Assembly (NCBI RefSeq): GCF_905220365.1
Contig: NC_061136.1
Location: 10,085,702 to 10,149,701, forward strand
Length of the DNA stretch: 64,000 nucleotides
From: Vanessa cardui
Taxonomy: Eukaryota > Arthropoda > Insecta > Lepidoptera > Nymphalidae
Reading direction: 5' to 3'
Shown: positions 14,400 to 27,200 of the stretch, piece after piece
Numbering within the stretch: the first letter of the stretch is position 1
How the letters are laid out: every line of letters begins with the position of its first letter
Notes under the pieces: generated by a model
What the model was told of the DNA's origin: nothing
Database searches by the model: none
What the model saw: the letters and a program-made list of their open reading frames with translations, nothing else
Translations under genes and position numbers: made by a program

Positions 14400-14830
14400 T
14401 TCGCCCAACAGAGAGGCCGTCCTCAAAGAGAGCGTTTAGAGGCGTGAGAAGATGCTATCCCGGCAAGAAAGTTTAGTAAGAATTTTTAATCAGGCGTCGT
14501 TAGGGTGTACTGTAGTAGAGAGTGCGGGGGTGGCGGGGCGGCGTCGCGGCGGCGGCCGGCAGTGCGCCGCGCGCGGCCGACGCGCCGCCCGCCCAGCAGT
14601 CGCCCGCGCTCGCCGCCGCTCGCGATCACGCCGCAGTCGCGCGCCACCGCCGCCGCCGTCGCGATGCCGTCACGCGCTCGACCCGCCGCGAGACCCGCCA
14701 CGCTCGCGCTCTGAGCTCGCGCGCGACACCGCACGAAACTGAATAAGTTCGACAAATCCTCCTCCTACCTGGACCACTATATAGACGGACGAGTGAATCT
14801 CGCCACCGGTGATAGTTCTACACAAGTTTT
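14400..14830 (+). promoter_or_regulatory. CpG-rich island, candidate distal Antp promoter
   Basis: This is the most GC- and CpG-dense stretch in the window: roughly 14520-14720 is nearly all G and C, with repeated GCCGCC and GCGCG strings. It is preceded by GAGAG motifs (14409-14413, 14426-14431 region) like those bound by GAGA factor at Hox promoters. Open frames occur in several frames on both strands. They encode only Arg/Ala/Pro-rich low-complexity peptides and follow from the lack of AT-rich stop codons. With the donor at 15053 downstream, a promoter plus untranslated leader is the simplest reading. No TATA box is evident. Assignment to Antp rests on strand and position. A promoter of another transcript is possible. 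Confidence 0.5.
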
Positions 14831-15052
14831 TCATTTTCTAGTACAAAATTGTATAATATCCTCGGTAGAGAGATGAGATTAGTATTTTTTAAAGTACAAA
14901 ATATTGTAATATAGCAGCGCTGTAGCGTCTATAGATTACCTTTTAATAAATACAGGGTCAGTTTTGTATGAATTCATTGTGATTGTAGTTTAAGTCGCCG
15001 AAACAATATAGCCACTCTTCATACCGTTTAGAGATTACTGGAATCATTTTAG
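14500..15052 (+). other. candidate untranslated leader exon (5' end approximate)
   Basis: The GC island passes into moderate-composition sequence that ends at TTTTAG|GTAAGT, a full-consensus 5' splice site at 15053. A TCAGTT initiator-like string occurs at 14958-14963. The 5' end given is arbitrary within the island. If spliced to 62488, the intron would be about 47.4 kb, comparable to long Hox leader introns. The bases before the donor (CATTTTAG) also resemble an acceptor, so this site could alternatively be a recursive splice point. Confidence 0.4.
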
Positions 15053-18000
15053 GTAAGTTCCTGATGAGAGGCATGTGAAAATACACAACTGAACAATTCT
15101 TATAATCGACATCTACTACCCAATTCATAATTAACGTTATGTTTAGTATGAGAAAGTAAATAAATGCACCACGACAGGTTGCAATATTAAAAAGATAAAC
15201 AAGCGAGATCTACATTTTTACGTCCACTGTCGACTGATGACCGCTGTCGAGAGTCGACAATGAGCTCATGATTTCGGTGTTATAGTAGTCTCCTAAATCA
15301 CTATTTGAGTGCCGGGCGACAAGACTTCGCTGCTTGCAATCCACAAATTGTTTGTCCCGCCCCTAACAATGTAAATTTAGAACGAACGAATGCCGATCGT
15401 AAATCGAACGCTTCGCGATTGTTTTGAATATAGCAATGAAATGTTGCAGCGCCTAAGAACTGATGAATGCAGTGCTATGTTCGCGCCGAAATCAAGATTA
15501 ATCTTTTGTTTTCATTCGAGCTGGCAAATGCGTTCTATCGATACTTTCAACAGATTACACCTGATAATCAAATCAAGGCCGAATTAACATAAAGCGCATA
15601 TAAACATAATTATATACGGATAAACGGAAGCAATGTTTCCTTTTTTTGTTGCAATAAATAACTTATCTTAGTCTGTGAACGTCAAATTAGGAACGATGTT
15701 CGACCTTTTGCTTTCGATGTCTGAAAATATTCCCACATATACATTATCTAATTTGCAGCTTAATGTTACATTAGAGATGTACTAAGCCCATGGGAATGTA
15801 CGATACGAGTGAAAAAAAGTGCTCTTCGTTTTATCTTTTGTCAAGATTAACAATAATAGAAAAGATTTAATGCCTTGTAATCGTTTTAATTCATCTTTCT
15901 CTTTCTTGTTTGTTTTTGTCTCCACCTTTTTATTCAGGTTGATTATCAATATTATATATGCAGTAACTAGGCATAAGTCAAAAGTATTACAATAGCTAAT
16001 TTCAAGTAATATTATGTTTTAATTATCTTAAGTTTCAATCATATTCATCAATGTTAAACTCGATAAAATAATATTACAAAACAGTTTCAATTTGAATAAG
16101 TAGATAATTTGTGTTAAAAAATTGTGCGCTTACCGAAATTTATGACATCTATTTGAGCTAAAACACCAATAAATGGAACGTGCATTTTACGTAAAGAACA
16201 ATAAGCCACTAAATCATAATTCTTTCTTTGTTAACAAAAATACAAAGGAAATGAAACTAGCCTTGTTTTTATTTAAAAGACGCGTGGGGCTAACGGTGTA
16301 AGACATCACGAAAGGTCCCTTAAAGGTAACAATGACGAACCATGACTTGAATGAGCTTGCGCAAGAGTTTTTGTCGGAAATAATCTGAACGCTGAAGATA
16401 ATGCTGTTGTGTTTGAAGTTATTGTCGCCAGGGTGGCAAGTGAAAGCGAGTCTTATTGTACTTTTAACACGCAGAACCAACCGCTTGTATTAATTGAAAA
16501 GCTATCGAAAATTGTATCGAAAACATCATCAATTCTATCAAAAATACTTTATGGTAATTGAAATATATACGTGCCTAATATAAATTTGTATAAATTTTTA
16601 ATGTAAAAAAGGGTTTTTTATATTTAATAATGATATCAATAAATGATAGACATCTTAATAATTACTAATATATTAAACATTTTAGATCAATAAATTGATT
16701 CATAAACTTATCGATTAAAATCAATAAACACTATAAATAAATTTAAAAGTTGTTTAACCAGTCGTTATTTTAGAAATCATAAATTATACTCGGTAAGAAG
16801 GTATTTTGAAATAATATTTTTTATAGATAACGGACTCTAAGCATGTTGTGAAGCAAGCGTTGACAAGTCTCGGGCCCTGACCTCGTTCGTGACTTTTATA
16901 TTCTCATCCGAAATCCACTTCCTTTTATAGTACTTATCTATAATGTATTCGAGATAATTCGAAACAATAATACGTTATTTCATAAATTTGTCATAAAAAT
17001 ATAAAATTTTAAATAAAAAATGAAAAGTGTTTTTATAAAATGTAAAAATGAAACGGTTTTTTATGCGCAATACACTTTATTTGAACTACGAAAACATTGA
17101 TATCACCAACACACTGCTAGTGCCATTTGCGTCTGAGTGTGTAATAAATCATTCTCAAAACGAGTAATTAAAATACTGGTGGTGGAATCAGGCATTTTGA
17201 ATATACGCGTGGCAGTGAGCGATGCAAAAACACGAAAGTGATATTGCACGCCCGGCGGAAATATGAAAACAGTGGAAAATTGCAATTGAAAAAATAGCAC
17301 GCGACAAACCTCGCGTTTTTATTGGTCCATGTCGCTTACGACGTTTCGAATAAACATTATAAATTTATTCAGAAATCAACTTTTATCTAGACATAAACAT
17401 AACTTTTAATTTAAGTTTATTGACTTTTTTATTCAAATCGATTCATGATAACAAAATGGACGCTAATAAAATTTAACTAAAAATACGATACCAAATTTAA
17501 TTTTTAAATAATATATTGAATTTTTCATTTCAAATCCCTAGATTTAGTTTTTACGTCTTAATTTAATTGCCACGCGTAATGATTATATAAATTAGCATAT
17601 CGTTATATCTGGTTAAAGAGGCATTTTGTTATTTTGTTTCACATATAGCGAAGCTATAAAACGAGTAATTAAAATTGTATCGCGTCAGAACTGGTAAAAC
17701 TAGCTCATAAACTAAAATAATACTGTAGAATCTGACAGAGTGACAGTTATCTTAGAAACGATCATAAAACAAGTAATTACAGCTATAATCTCATTAAAAC
17801 AATTAGGGTTAGTAGTACGGATTTGTAAAATGGTTTGTGGGTCTATAAGCCATAAAGAGTTTTACGACACAACATTCGTGTGTCAGGTGAGATTGCCCAA
17901 TGTATAGAGTACCTCTCCGAGAGATTCTGGAGAGTTCATATCCAGTTAAACATCTTGCATTTCTCAGTTTTTTATGTTTAAGGAAAACATCGAGATTTAA

Positions 18001-21000
18001 GCTCTACTGAGTTGCCAATGAAATTAAATAATATGAATTCGATACAATTGTCAAAATAGTTATTATTTTTATAAATATCTTATATACCAATTCTTAAGTA
18101 CCATTTAAGAATTTTATGGCTTTAAAAATGTTTAACAACCTATCAATGGTTCTGGACATTATTTTATAAGGTTTTAAATAAAATGAAGCATTTTTAAAAT
18201 AATGTTAATTTTATAATTCGTAATTCGAAACTGTACACTAATCAAAGAATTCATTATTTTTATGTCATGCTTTTTTGGTTTTATTATGATATTCAAATTA
18301 ATTCGAATTTCAATTAAAACTAAATATACTTTAATTATGATAATATTATTTTCTTTAAATTAACTAGTCCATAATAACTGTTTTAAATACGAATTAATTT
18401 TAGAATTTATCGATAATAGAAGTCAAAAAGATACTAAACATTAAAAAATATTTCTAAATCTGAGGAAAGAGGGTCTGAACTGGATTGCATTTATATAAAT
18501 TGATTCATAAAAAATACATATTATTTTAATAATTTTAATTACAAAATTCGTGGAACAATAATGTATTTCCCACCAAATATATTTTTTATAATCCGCATCA
18601 TTTTTGTTTTAACTTATCATATTAAATTGAAATGGTACGCTTGTTTATTACTTGATGATTTTGAACCTACACACAAAACTAACAATAGACCTTCTAAACA
18701 AACATATGTTGAAAATATATCAAACAATTCAAATGTTTTTACGATTTTTTTATTCAGATTTATTGATACAAATACCTAATACTCGTTTTTCAAGGTCTTA
18801 TGTTTTTCGTCGTCAAGAAACCCAGTGAATCATTCGGTCCAGTTTATTATTGTCAATTAAATTGTGTAAAAGCTTATGTCACTTCAAAATGTATATTAAA
18901 CGATTATACAAATTCAATTGTAATTACTGATATAGTTTGAACATGTCTCACTAATTTTAATGGACCTCCTCTCTGTGAGAAAAGATTCGCTCCATTGCGG
19001 GTTGGCGCCTGGTTACATAACGAAGTTATCAATCAGAGATCTATTTTCCTCATTTAATTTTCAATATAAATTAATAATACAAACACACCAAAGATAGTCG
19101 ATTTTGATTTATTCTATGACATATTATAATTAAATAAATTAATTTAACAAAAATGTCGTTCGAAAATTAAATGGAAATGCATTGAATTCTATCAGCATTT
19201 ATAGCCAATTAAGCAAACCTAGGTGCTATCTACCCCATCTCAGTGAAGACAACACTTTCGTGTAACAACATTGCGTGACTCTTAACACAGAGATTCTTGT
19301 TGTAGGGCACGCCGACTATTTTAAATTGTTATGTATCTCATTCAGCATCTAACGTATGGATGTTTCGTAGCGATCAAGACGTTTATGATGGCGATATTTA
19401 TTATACTAGTCCGTTTAATGTCTTTATAAATTCAGTTTTAAATGAAATCATAGTAAGTGTTTATTTGAATAAACCCGCTTATAGCTCATTTCATTTGTAT
19501 CTTGGAAGATTATATTAAAGATACACTCCTTAACAATGCTTAAGTTATCGATTTATATTAATTTAAAAAAATGTTATTGTAATTATCATCTTTAATTTTT
19601 TATCGCTGTTGTTACAAATGCAAGTTTTTTTCTTCTGCGAATAGTATATATAAAGATTATTACTTTTATTTGAAAAGTAATTTATAGCGATTTTTATCAT
19701 TAAGAGTGATACTGATAGCTATAAAAAGTTTAATTAACGCGTCGCTGAGTGCAAATATGGCCTTAAAATCCGGTCTCTAAGTGTTAATATCGGATAAAAA
19801 CTTGTTGCGATCTTGATGTTTACTTATTAAATTAACACCGGGTCACTACTGTTCTAGTTGATGGTTGGGAAGTTCTTGTGTTTTTTAAGAAGCCGAGTAC
19901 ATTAGCCGAATACTAATGTTTTGTTGCGTCGGTGCTGATGAAAGGCGCGACAAGGCGATATCATGCGATAAAAACAATTTCTTTTACCATTTTAATTTAA
20001 CTCGTTATTTCTATTGTGGTTTAAACACAGACATATATAAATCATAAGACAGTTGTGGTGAGTTTATTTCTTTTATGTGTTCTGGCTGAAATTTTCATAT
20101 ATCTGACGGTAGTAGAAAGCCGTCCTTAAATTTGCTTCGTTCAATCCCGCCTGCTTGCTATGCAGGGCGGCGCGGTTCGCTCTGATTTTTGCTCGATGTC
20201 GACACTGAGCTCGAAATGTATTAGCGGATTTAACGCCTACGGAATAAGTGCTGTGAATCGAACGATTTGTGACGAGAATTCACTATTAGATAATGTTGTG
20301 TACTCTAACTGATTCTTATTTAATATATTCTTAAAAAACACTTCTTATTCTAATACTGATGACCTACTCTCCTTTTGAATGTGGTAGGAGTTTATTCCAC
20401 AACGCTGTCTCACGGCAGATTGTTGGTTATATGTGACAGAATTTTCATACACCACATGGTTTTCGATACGTTACCTCACCACAAACATGAGGTTAGTTAA
20501 AAATTAATATAATAATATGTGAACAAAAAATAAATGCTTGAATCTGTGTTTTTTGATAAAGATCATCGTGTTCCAAGATATCTTATGTTTATGTTTTTGT
20601 ATTAAATATTTACAAATATCAATGTCTATAATCATCATACACAAAACAAAAAAAAACGTTACATTGTTAATACACAAGAACAATTAAAAACAATGTATAG
20701 CATTGATCACCTGTGTGTGTTATTATCTAATACTGAAAGCGCGGAACAGAACTCGGTATCAAGGCATTCGGCAAAACAAGTATGATTACAAACACCTGCT
20801 CAACGCGTATGTAACCATACAGAAACAATGTGAAGATAGGAGGTAGGCGTAAACACGCTTATCATTTAAATCAACCAGCCACCGAGTTATTAAATATGAG
20901 TCATCACATTAGCAATTTAATTACTCGACAACAATATTATATCTAGCAGCTCTACCTCCCAGCAAACATTACACTTCAGACTACTTACTACACTTCCAAT

Positions 21001-22001
21001 ATTTTTTAATTATTTTTTACTGTTACGGTGGTCAAATAATGTTCATACACTATTTTTGTTGATTAATAACCTATATGTTATTTTGATGTATAAGCTACGT
21101 TATTGCAAAGCTTCATAAATGTCAAGTCAGTCGTTTTTACGTGTTAGAGTACCTAACAAACATACATATGAACTTACGCACTAAAAATATTTTTAAGGAA
21201 CTTTCATAAATATTTCCACGATACTTTACGACTATTTTAATTGCAAAACAAAAACATAATAATGATTATACGAGAAATATCGTGTAAACTTGTCAAGTAT
21301 CATTATGTCATTTAAAGATTTTATTTTTCGACGAATGTTTTTGCAACATATATTAATGAAGGCACTATCATCAGAATTTATTTAAGGTATTCGATGTATC
21401 GAAAGATAATCGGGTACTTATGTGTTTATTTCATACCTCGCTAACTGTCACGTTGTTATTTAATAACAAAAAACATTATTTACGCCTTCATTATAAATGT
21501 GTGTCTTTTAATCTTAAAACGTAAAGTAAAACGTAAGTTTTATACCTAATTGCAATTGATTAATTTTAACGATTTAAGTGTGTAAAGATTTCGTTAAAGT
21601 GTTGGTTGTGGAGCAGATTTTTATAAGGTTATTTATTTGAAAATGTGCATAATATTTAAAATTAAATTATAATAATATCAATGCTATTAAAATACTCGCT
21701 TGCAAATTGTATATTTACATATTTAATGAGATATGTTGTCGTACTGCAAAGCAAATATAAACGGCTATTCGAACTAATCCTATGACGAAGTTTCTGTCTA
21801 TAAAAGATCAGTTTGTCTTAATTAAATTTATATTTTTTTATTTTATAAGAAACGTAGTAGTTCAGTGATAAGAAAACGTAGATTCCACCGAAGATTGTAC
21901 GTAAATATTCCCCTAGTCAACCTGCAACAAAATATTCGATAGCTTCATTTGAGGTTTATGATTCATCTCGTTGATGAGATTAGATGGTCTTAAGATAAGT
22001 T

Positions 22002-22039
22002 ATATAAGTTAAAGTAAAGTAAATATAAGTTAAAGTAAA
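22002..22039. repeat. short tandem direct repeat, 21-bp period
   Basis: ATATAAGTTAAAGTAAA at 22002-22018 recurs identically at 22023-22039. A simple AT-rich local duplication. Confidence 0.75.
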
Positions 22040-23216
22040 CAGTACGAGATATATTTATTATTTATCAATCCGAATTGGAAAGCTGTGGTTGAACCGTTCT
22101 TCTTAAGAATATTGTTATTTATTTTTGCCATAGTAATTATTATTAGTTATATTTTTAAAAATTATTATTGTACAGGTCTATATACATTTAGTGGTCTGTA
22201 TATTTAAAGAAAGTGAAAACTTTTAAGAGTAATTGAAACAAATATAGAACAAGAATTTTATCTTACATTAAGTACTAAGTTATATTCTCTGTCATTCAAT
22301 ATGACGAAAACCAGTAGCGGTCGGCGACTTTTTCCTCAGTGCCCTAATGCGATGTTATCAGTGGAAGGGCGAAGGGTCGTCGGCGAGCTTTGCCACTTAA
22401 AGGGACCTATTTATATCCATACTCAGACGACAGATTCGATGGACAACGAAGCATCTGCTTGACAACTTTTTTTTTAATATTAACATAACGGTATATGTTA
22501 TGCAAATCAATGTCATTAGGGGAATACGTTTTGAAAATCGAATCAATTTTTTTTATGCAAACATGATGAGAATTTGAATAAAACCTTTTTGCGAAATTCT
22601 TTAATCGAATTGTTTGTTTAAACATACTCATTTCAGTACGTTTGATTGAAGCCACCCGTGTGGTACAAGGGCGAGATACTAGTGTGAAATAAAACATATT
22701 ATCATAATCCAAGCTACTCATAACCAGCCATTCATTAAAACCAGATGTTAAATAAGCAATTAAGTAGAGTAAATGTGTTCATACGATACATTTGGACATT
22801 TATCGTAAGCATTAGCTACCATTTCGATGATGCGCCGGTCTAATTTACATAAGTAGATGTATTATAAGGACCGCCTTGTAATAACTTTATTAGCTTTTGT
22901 TCATTATATTTCATCTTTTCGTTTATATTTATTTGCTAATAAATTCTATACATAACTTGTAGTATGACTCAAACCTTATATTTTTTTTATTTCCACTAAG
23001 TTTGAAAATGATTCCTGGTACCTTACTTATACTTGATTCATATAATCTATATTTCCAGAAACGATACTGGTTTTTTAATATTTATTTTTATATACAAAAA
23101 TTGATAATCGATTTTCTAATCATCTATTTTCTTAAAAAAAAAAAAAGATAGAATACAACTACAATACAAAAGCGCAAAATCCCTTGTGCAACGCTCCTCC
23201 AACAAAATCTCTTTAG

Positions 23217-23273
23217 ATACAAACTGCAACGGTAAAAAGCGTTGAACTTTTACACAAAAGCTCTCAGGTAAGT
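23217..23273 (+). promoter_or_regulatory. consensus 5' splice site, possible micro-exon or recursive splice point
   Basis: CTCTCAG|GTAAGTATA has GT at 23268-23269 and is the strongest donor match in the presumed intron. The CAG just before it also makes an acceptor-like 3' site. An upstream acceptor-like TCTCTTTAG ending at 23216 would define a 51-nt cassette exon (23217-23267). No coding content. The call rests on motif quality only. Confidence 0.3.
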
Positions 23274-23329
23274 ATACCATGTAATAGTAGTGCCGTTTAT
23301 AGAATGGGATAGTCTTAACCTACGTGTGA

Positions 23330-23475
23330 GATGGAGATAGGCATTTGTTCTGAGCGCGAGCGGGATGGGTGTATGCGACTCGCTTGCTCCCTTACGGCTT
23401 AGAGCTCAGCTGTCTGCCCCGAGCGGTGATGTTTGAAACACGGGACAGGCGGAGCTTAGCTACAAATCACTCAAT
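23330..23475. promoter_or_regulatory. GC-rich island just after the 23268 splice-like site
   Basis: Moderately GC-rich sequence with GAGCGCGAGCGGGATGGG and GTCTGCCCCGAGCGG. Just after it comes a small inverted repeat AATGTCA...TGACATT (about 23475-23493). It might be a regulatory element or an old repeat. It is not identified. Confidence 0.2.
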
Positions 23476-26400
23476 GTCACATTTTGACATTTGAGATATT
23501 AGGTCTTTTTTCTATAACTCTGCCACCTCTGCTCTAGATACACTACAAAGTAGGTATAGACTTGAGTATTTCAAGTAATCAAGTATTGATGTAAATATTA
23601 AATATGTCACAGGTTATATTGAATCTTTAAAGCCATATCTGTGCATAGCTACTCTATGTCTGACCATTAAGAATTCTCACGCCTCATCACAGCAGCCATA
23701 AAATTTACGATAGTCGTGTTAACATTGTTGTCGCGGCTTTTTTAAAATTCGAATACAAACGGTCAGGCAGAGACTCTAAAGAATTGTAACAAACTTTATT
23801 AGACCTTTCCGTCTTGGATTCTTGATTAACAATAATCATAGCTAGGAGGGTCTTTTGTTGTTGGTTGGTCATGGTTCAAGGAAGTGCCCTCAAATTGATC
23901 AGTCGTGGTTATAAAAGTCCAGCAGTATAATGTCTCTATAGCCGTAACTGTTCGCTGTGTTTATATTTATATCAAAGAATCTATAAGAAATTGAATAAAA
24001 ATTTATAACATTATAAATATTTAAAAATTGTAGTACGTTATAATTACCTTATTAATTGCAGGAAATAATTTGTAAAACTATTTCGTGTGCAATTTTAACA
24101 TAAGAAATACCACTTAATTTGGCAAAACTTAGATATGGTCGAAATTCTCAACACGTGTTGGAACATGGTAAGAACAGCATTGTTAAGAATTACGCAAAAT
24201 GTCTAAACAGTTTCAAGCTTTGTCTAAAACAATAAGCTATATTATGGACATAATAAATTCTAACTTAAAACTTGAAATGTTAAACCGCATGATCTTTTCG
24301 CCGTTATACTTTTCAAAGCAGCGGGGATCCAGAGAATATTTGACTTTATTAATCGATTTGAGCTCTATTTCATTCATATAAGGTGTAATATCGTATAACC
24401 TTGTCTCGAAAATATTATCCGAAAATGTTGCTTCACGCATTCTAATTCTGAATTTTTAGTTTTTACCCATAGACAAAACAATACTTATAATGAATAAGAT
24501 AATAAGCAATTACGAGCGAGTTGTTGTACAATTTCGTTTTGTTACTTTAATGTGATTCTAAAATAATTTACGACGCAGTAAACCACGGAATATGATTCTT
24601 TTTAACTTTCCGTAGACAATGAATTCCTCAACCGCTTTCATGGTTCCACGTGAGAGCGAGTTTTCTATACAATTTAAGCATTTTAGAGCATTGAAACATT
24701 GACACGCACCATTAGAATACATCAAAGGTCAAATGACGCAAGATCTTTGTCCTTCTTAATATCCGTTCGATACAGGACGTTTATACATTCACACATCAAA
24801 CGTGTCAATATATTAAAAACCACCTACCAATGAATCATTAAACAACCTTGCCTATTTTTAATTGATCATAAAAGGTCAACCCAAATTGGTCATATTATGT
24901 TAATCTCTTAATCAATTCTGAGTGTAATGATATAATATTTTACGCATGTAACGACGTATGTGTCCGGGTAATACCTAACTAAGGCGCAAACTCGTCTGAC
25001 GAAGGTTGTCTAATATAGTCGACCCCCGGTGAGTTAAGACGGTGTGATGGATTGTCGCTATATTGAAAACCAATAGGTACTCTTATTGCATAGTGTGTGG
25101 TCACGTGAGTAACAAGATTATACGTCGCTTAATTTGATTAAATTCCTTTTATTGTTCCCCTCTAAATTAAAATGTTGATTCAATGCTGGTCGGGGCAGAG
25201 ATAATTTATATAAGTCGCTTTTACGCTATCACGCAATTTTTAGTCATACCTACAAGTACCTACTGTTGTTGGATTAGGTGCTTTCACGTGCTAACTAGTA
25301 CAGGAGTTTGTGTACATATAAATAATGAAACTAGGTATGCGTTTCATTTAACAACGTTCAATTTAATTAAATTATATCGACACTAATTAAAGAAATAACA
25401 ATGTTACGAAATACAATTAAAAAGCACCACCAATAAATATGTTTCATAACAGTAATATCGTCATAAAATACCTTCCTACTTTACGATCGTTCGAAATTAT
25501 TTAGTAGTGCGTGTTGTGGTCAGGTTAGGCCTGCTTAGTCTCGCTATGTTAACTTTATGATGCCTCAATTATTGTAACAGCCGATGGATAGATTATTCTA
25601 TAAAAGTACAATAACAATGTAAAACATACCTTAAGTATAAGTATCAAAGTACAAATTTATTTACACCGAAACATGCATATAGATTATGAAATTTGCGTAT
25701 CACATTACATTTCAGTCTTAAGATTCGCTCCGCGCTTACACAATAAAGTAATTAATCTGGTGCTGCCTGTTTATAGGAGTAACGGGTTAGCGTTTAGTAT
25801 CTCGCACCGCTCATATGGCTGTGTGCAAAATTTCATTAAGGTCAGCGGAGAGCTTGAGACATTTAATCTCGTAACTGTAAATGCAAACTAGGTTATAACT
25901 GAACACTAACATGTGTGAATTTGAATATTAAATATACGCTATAAAAGATAACATTATAAGGAACACCGCATAGCTTCCTCCGTGACATTTCCCAGCTAAT
26001 AAACTTATTTTATTTATACATAAAATTAAAATAATAACATGATCCGACAAATTTATAAGGTTACTTCAAAATAAAGTAATATATTTTTGTAAATATGTAA
26101 TTATTTATGTAAATAATGGAACATGTGGATTTTAATGAACTTCGTACGAACGGAAATAAAAACGTGTAAGTTTAATTACATTTAAAAAGGTTATAAATGT
26201 GATTTTATTAAATCAACTGAAATTATGTTGAAATCTATACATTTGTTGTGTGTCGTTAATATCTTGACATTTAATTCAACTGCGATAAATCTAATACATA
26301 ATTATACTAGACAATTTTACAGACATATTAAATAATTGCTTTGATTAGTGGATTTATTTACGTTAAGCATATAAATACAAATGTTATTGGAAAGCATTTT

Positions 26401-26989
26401 ATACGTAATAATATATAATTGATGACAAATTTTTTTGCGAGATGATTTTACCGGATTTCAATGAATCTAATACATATCATGTTATTAAGTTTTATACTTA
26501 ACATACAAAGTTAACAAGAGCAATTAAAAACAGCTATGAATACATATGTATATGAAAGAGAATTGTATGATTCAAAATCCCGAAGGTTGTATAGAATACA
26601 AACCGATAATCGAACAAGGCCGACCCAGCCCGATGTTCTTAGAAAAACAAAAGAGATTACTCATCCCACCTCTCTCGAACTCTATCTGAGAATTCCTTGA
26701 ACGCGCCACCGCGCCCTGTAGCGATAGCACATAGATTTTTAAAAAACTTTAAATAAAAGAAAAAATAAACTTAAACTATTACTTATAAAATAGATCGTAT
26801 TTCATTGACTTTTGACTTGTTTCGACACGGCTAGGAAATAGATTCGCAACCGAAATACAAAATACTCGAATGATACATCTCGTTATATTAATTATTCGAT
26901 TAAAGCTTTAAATTAATGCAGAAGCGTCACGTCGTTAATTCTGTATTAATTACAAAATATATATCGTACGATCTCTAAGATTCTATCCG

Positions 26990-27200
26990 TACCAACCCCA
27001 AGTCCGTAAGACGATAGCGTAAGACGGAGTACAGAGAAAGTTTGAGTGACGTACCCCCTCCACCGCCACCTCGCCCCCTTCGAGGATTTATGGCGCCATA
27101 TTGGATTGGGACAAGATGACACGATGCCCGGATAATTTGGGCAATGGTATCACGTGACGGGTGCCCGAACTGTGAAACGGCTCTTTAATTATCATACTCG
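26990..27200. promoter_or_regulatory. GC-rich island with a palindromic ATGGCGCCAT
   Basis: The island holds CCCCCTCCACCGCCACCTCG and then TTTATGGCGCCATATTGG, where two Pho/YY1-type GCCAT cores face each other in one palindrome. It also has a CACGTG box (ATCACGTGACGG) around 27150. The mixture is typical of a Hox regulatory or Polycomb element. There is no coding potential. Confidence 0.3.

Noticed and set aside
14452..14755. Four overlapping ORFs (69-96 codons, both strands) in the GC island
   Set aside because: Arg/Ala/Pro-rich low complexity in several frames at once, which is what stop-poor GC sequence gives by chance.
22407..22721. 104-codon minus-strand ORF
   Set aside because: No family resemblance and no promoter or splice context. 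Lys/Asn/Ile-rich composition fits a chance ORF in AT-rich DNA.
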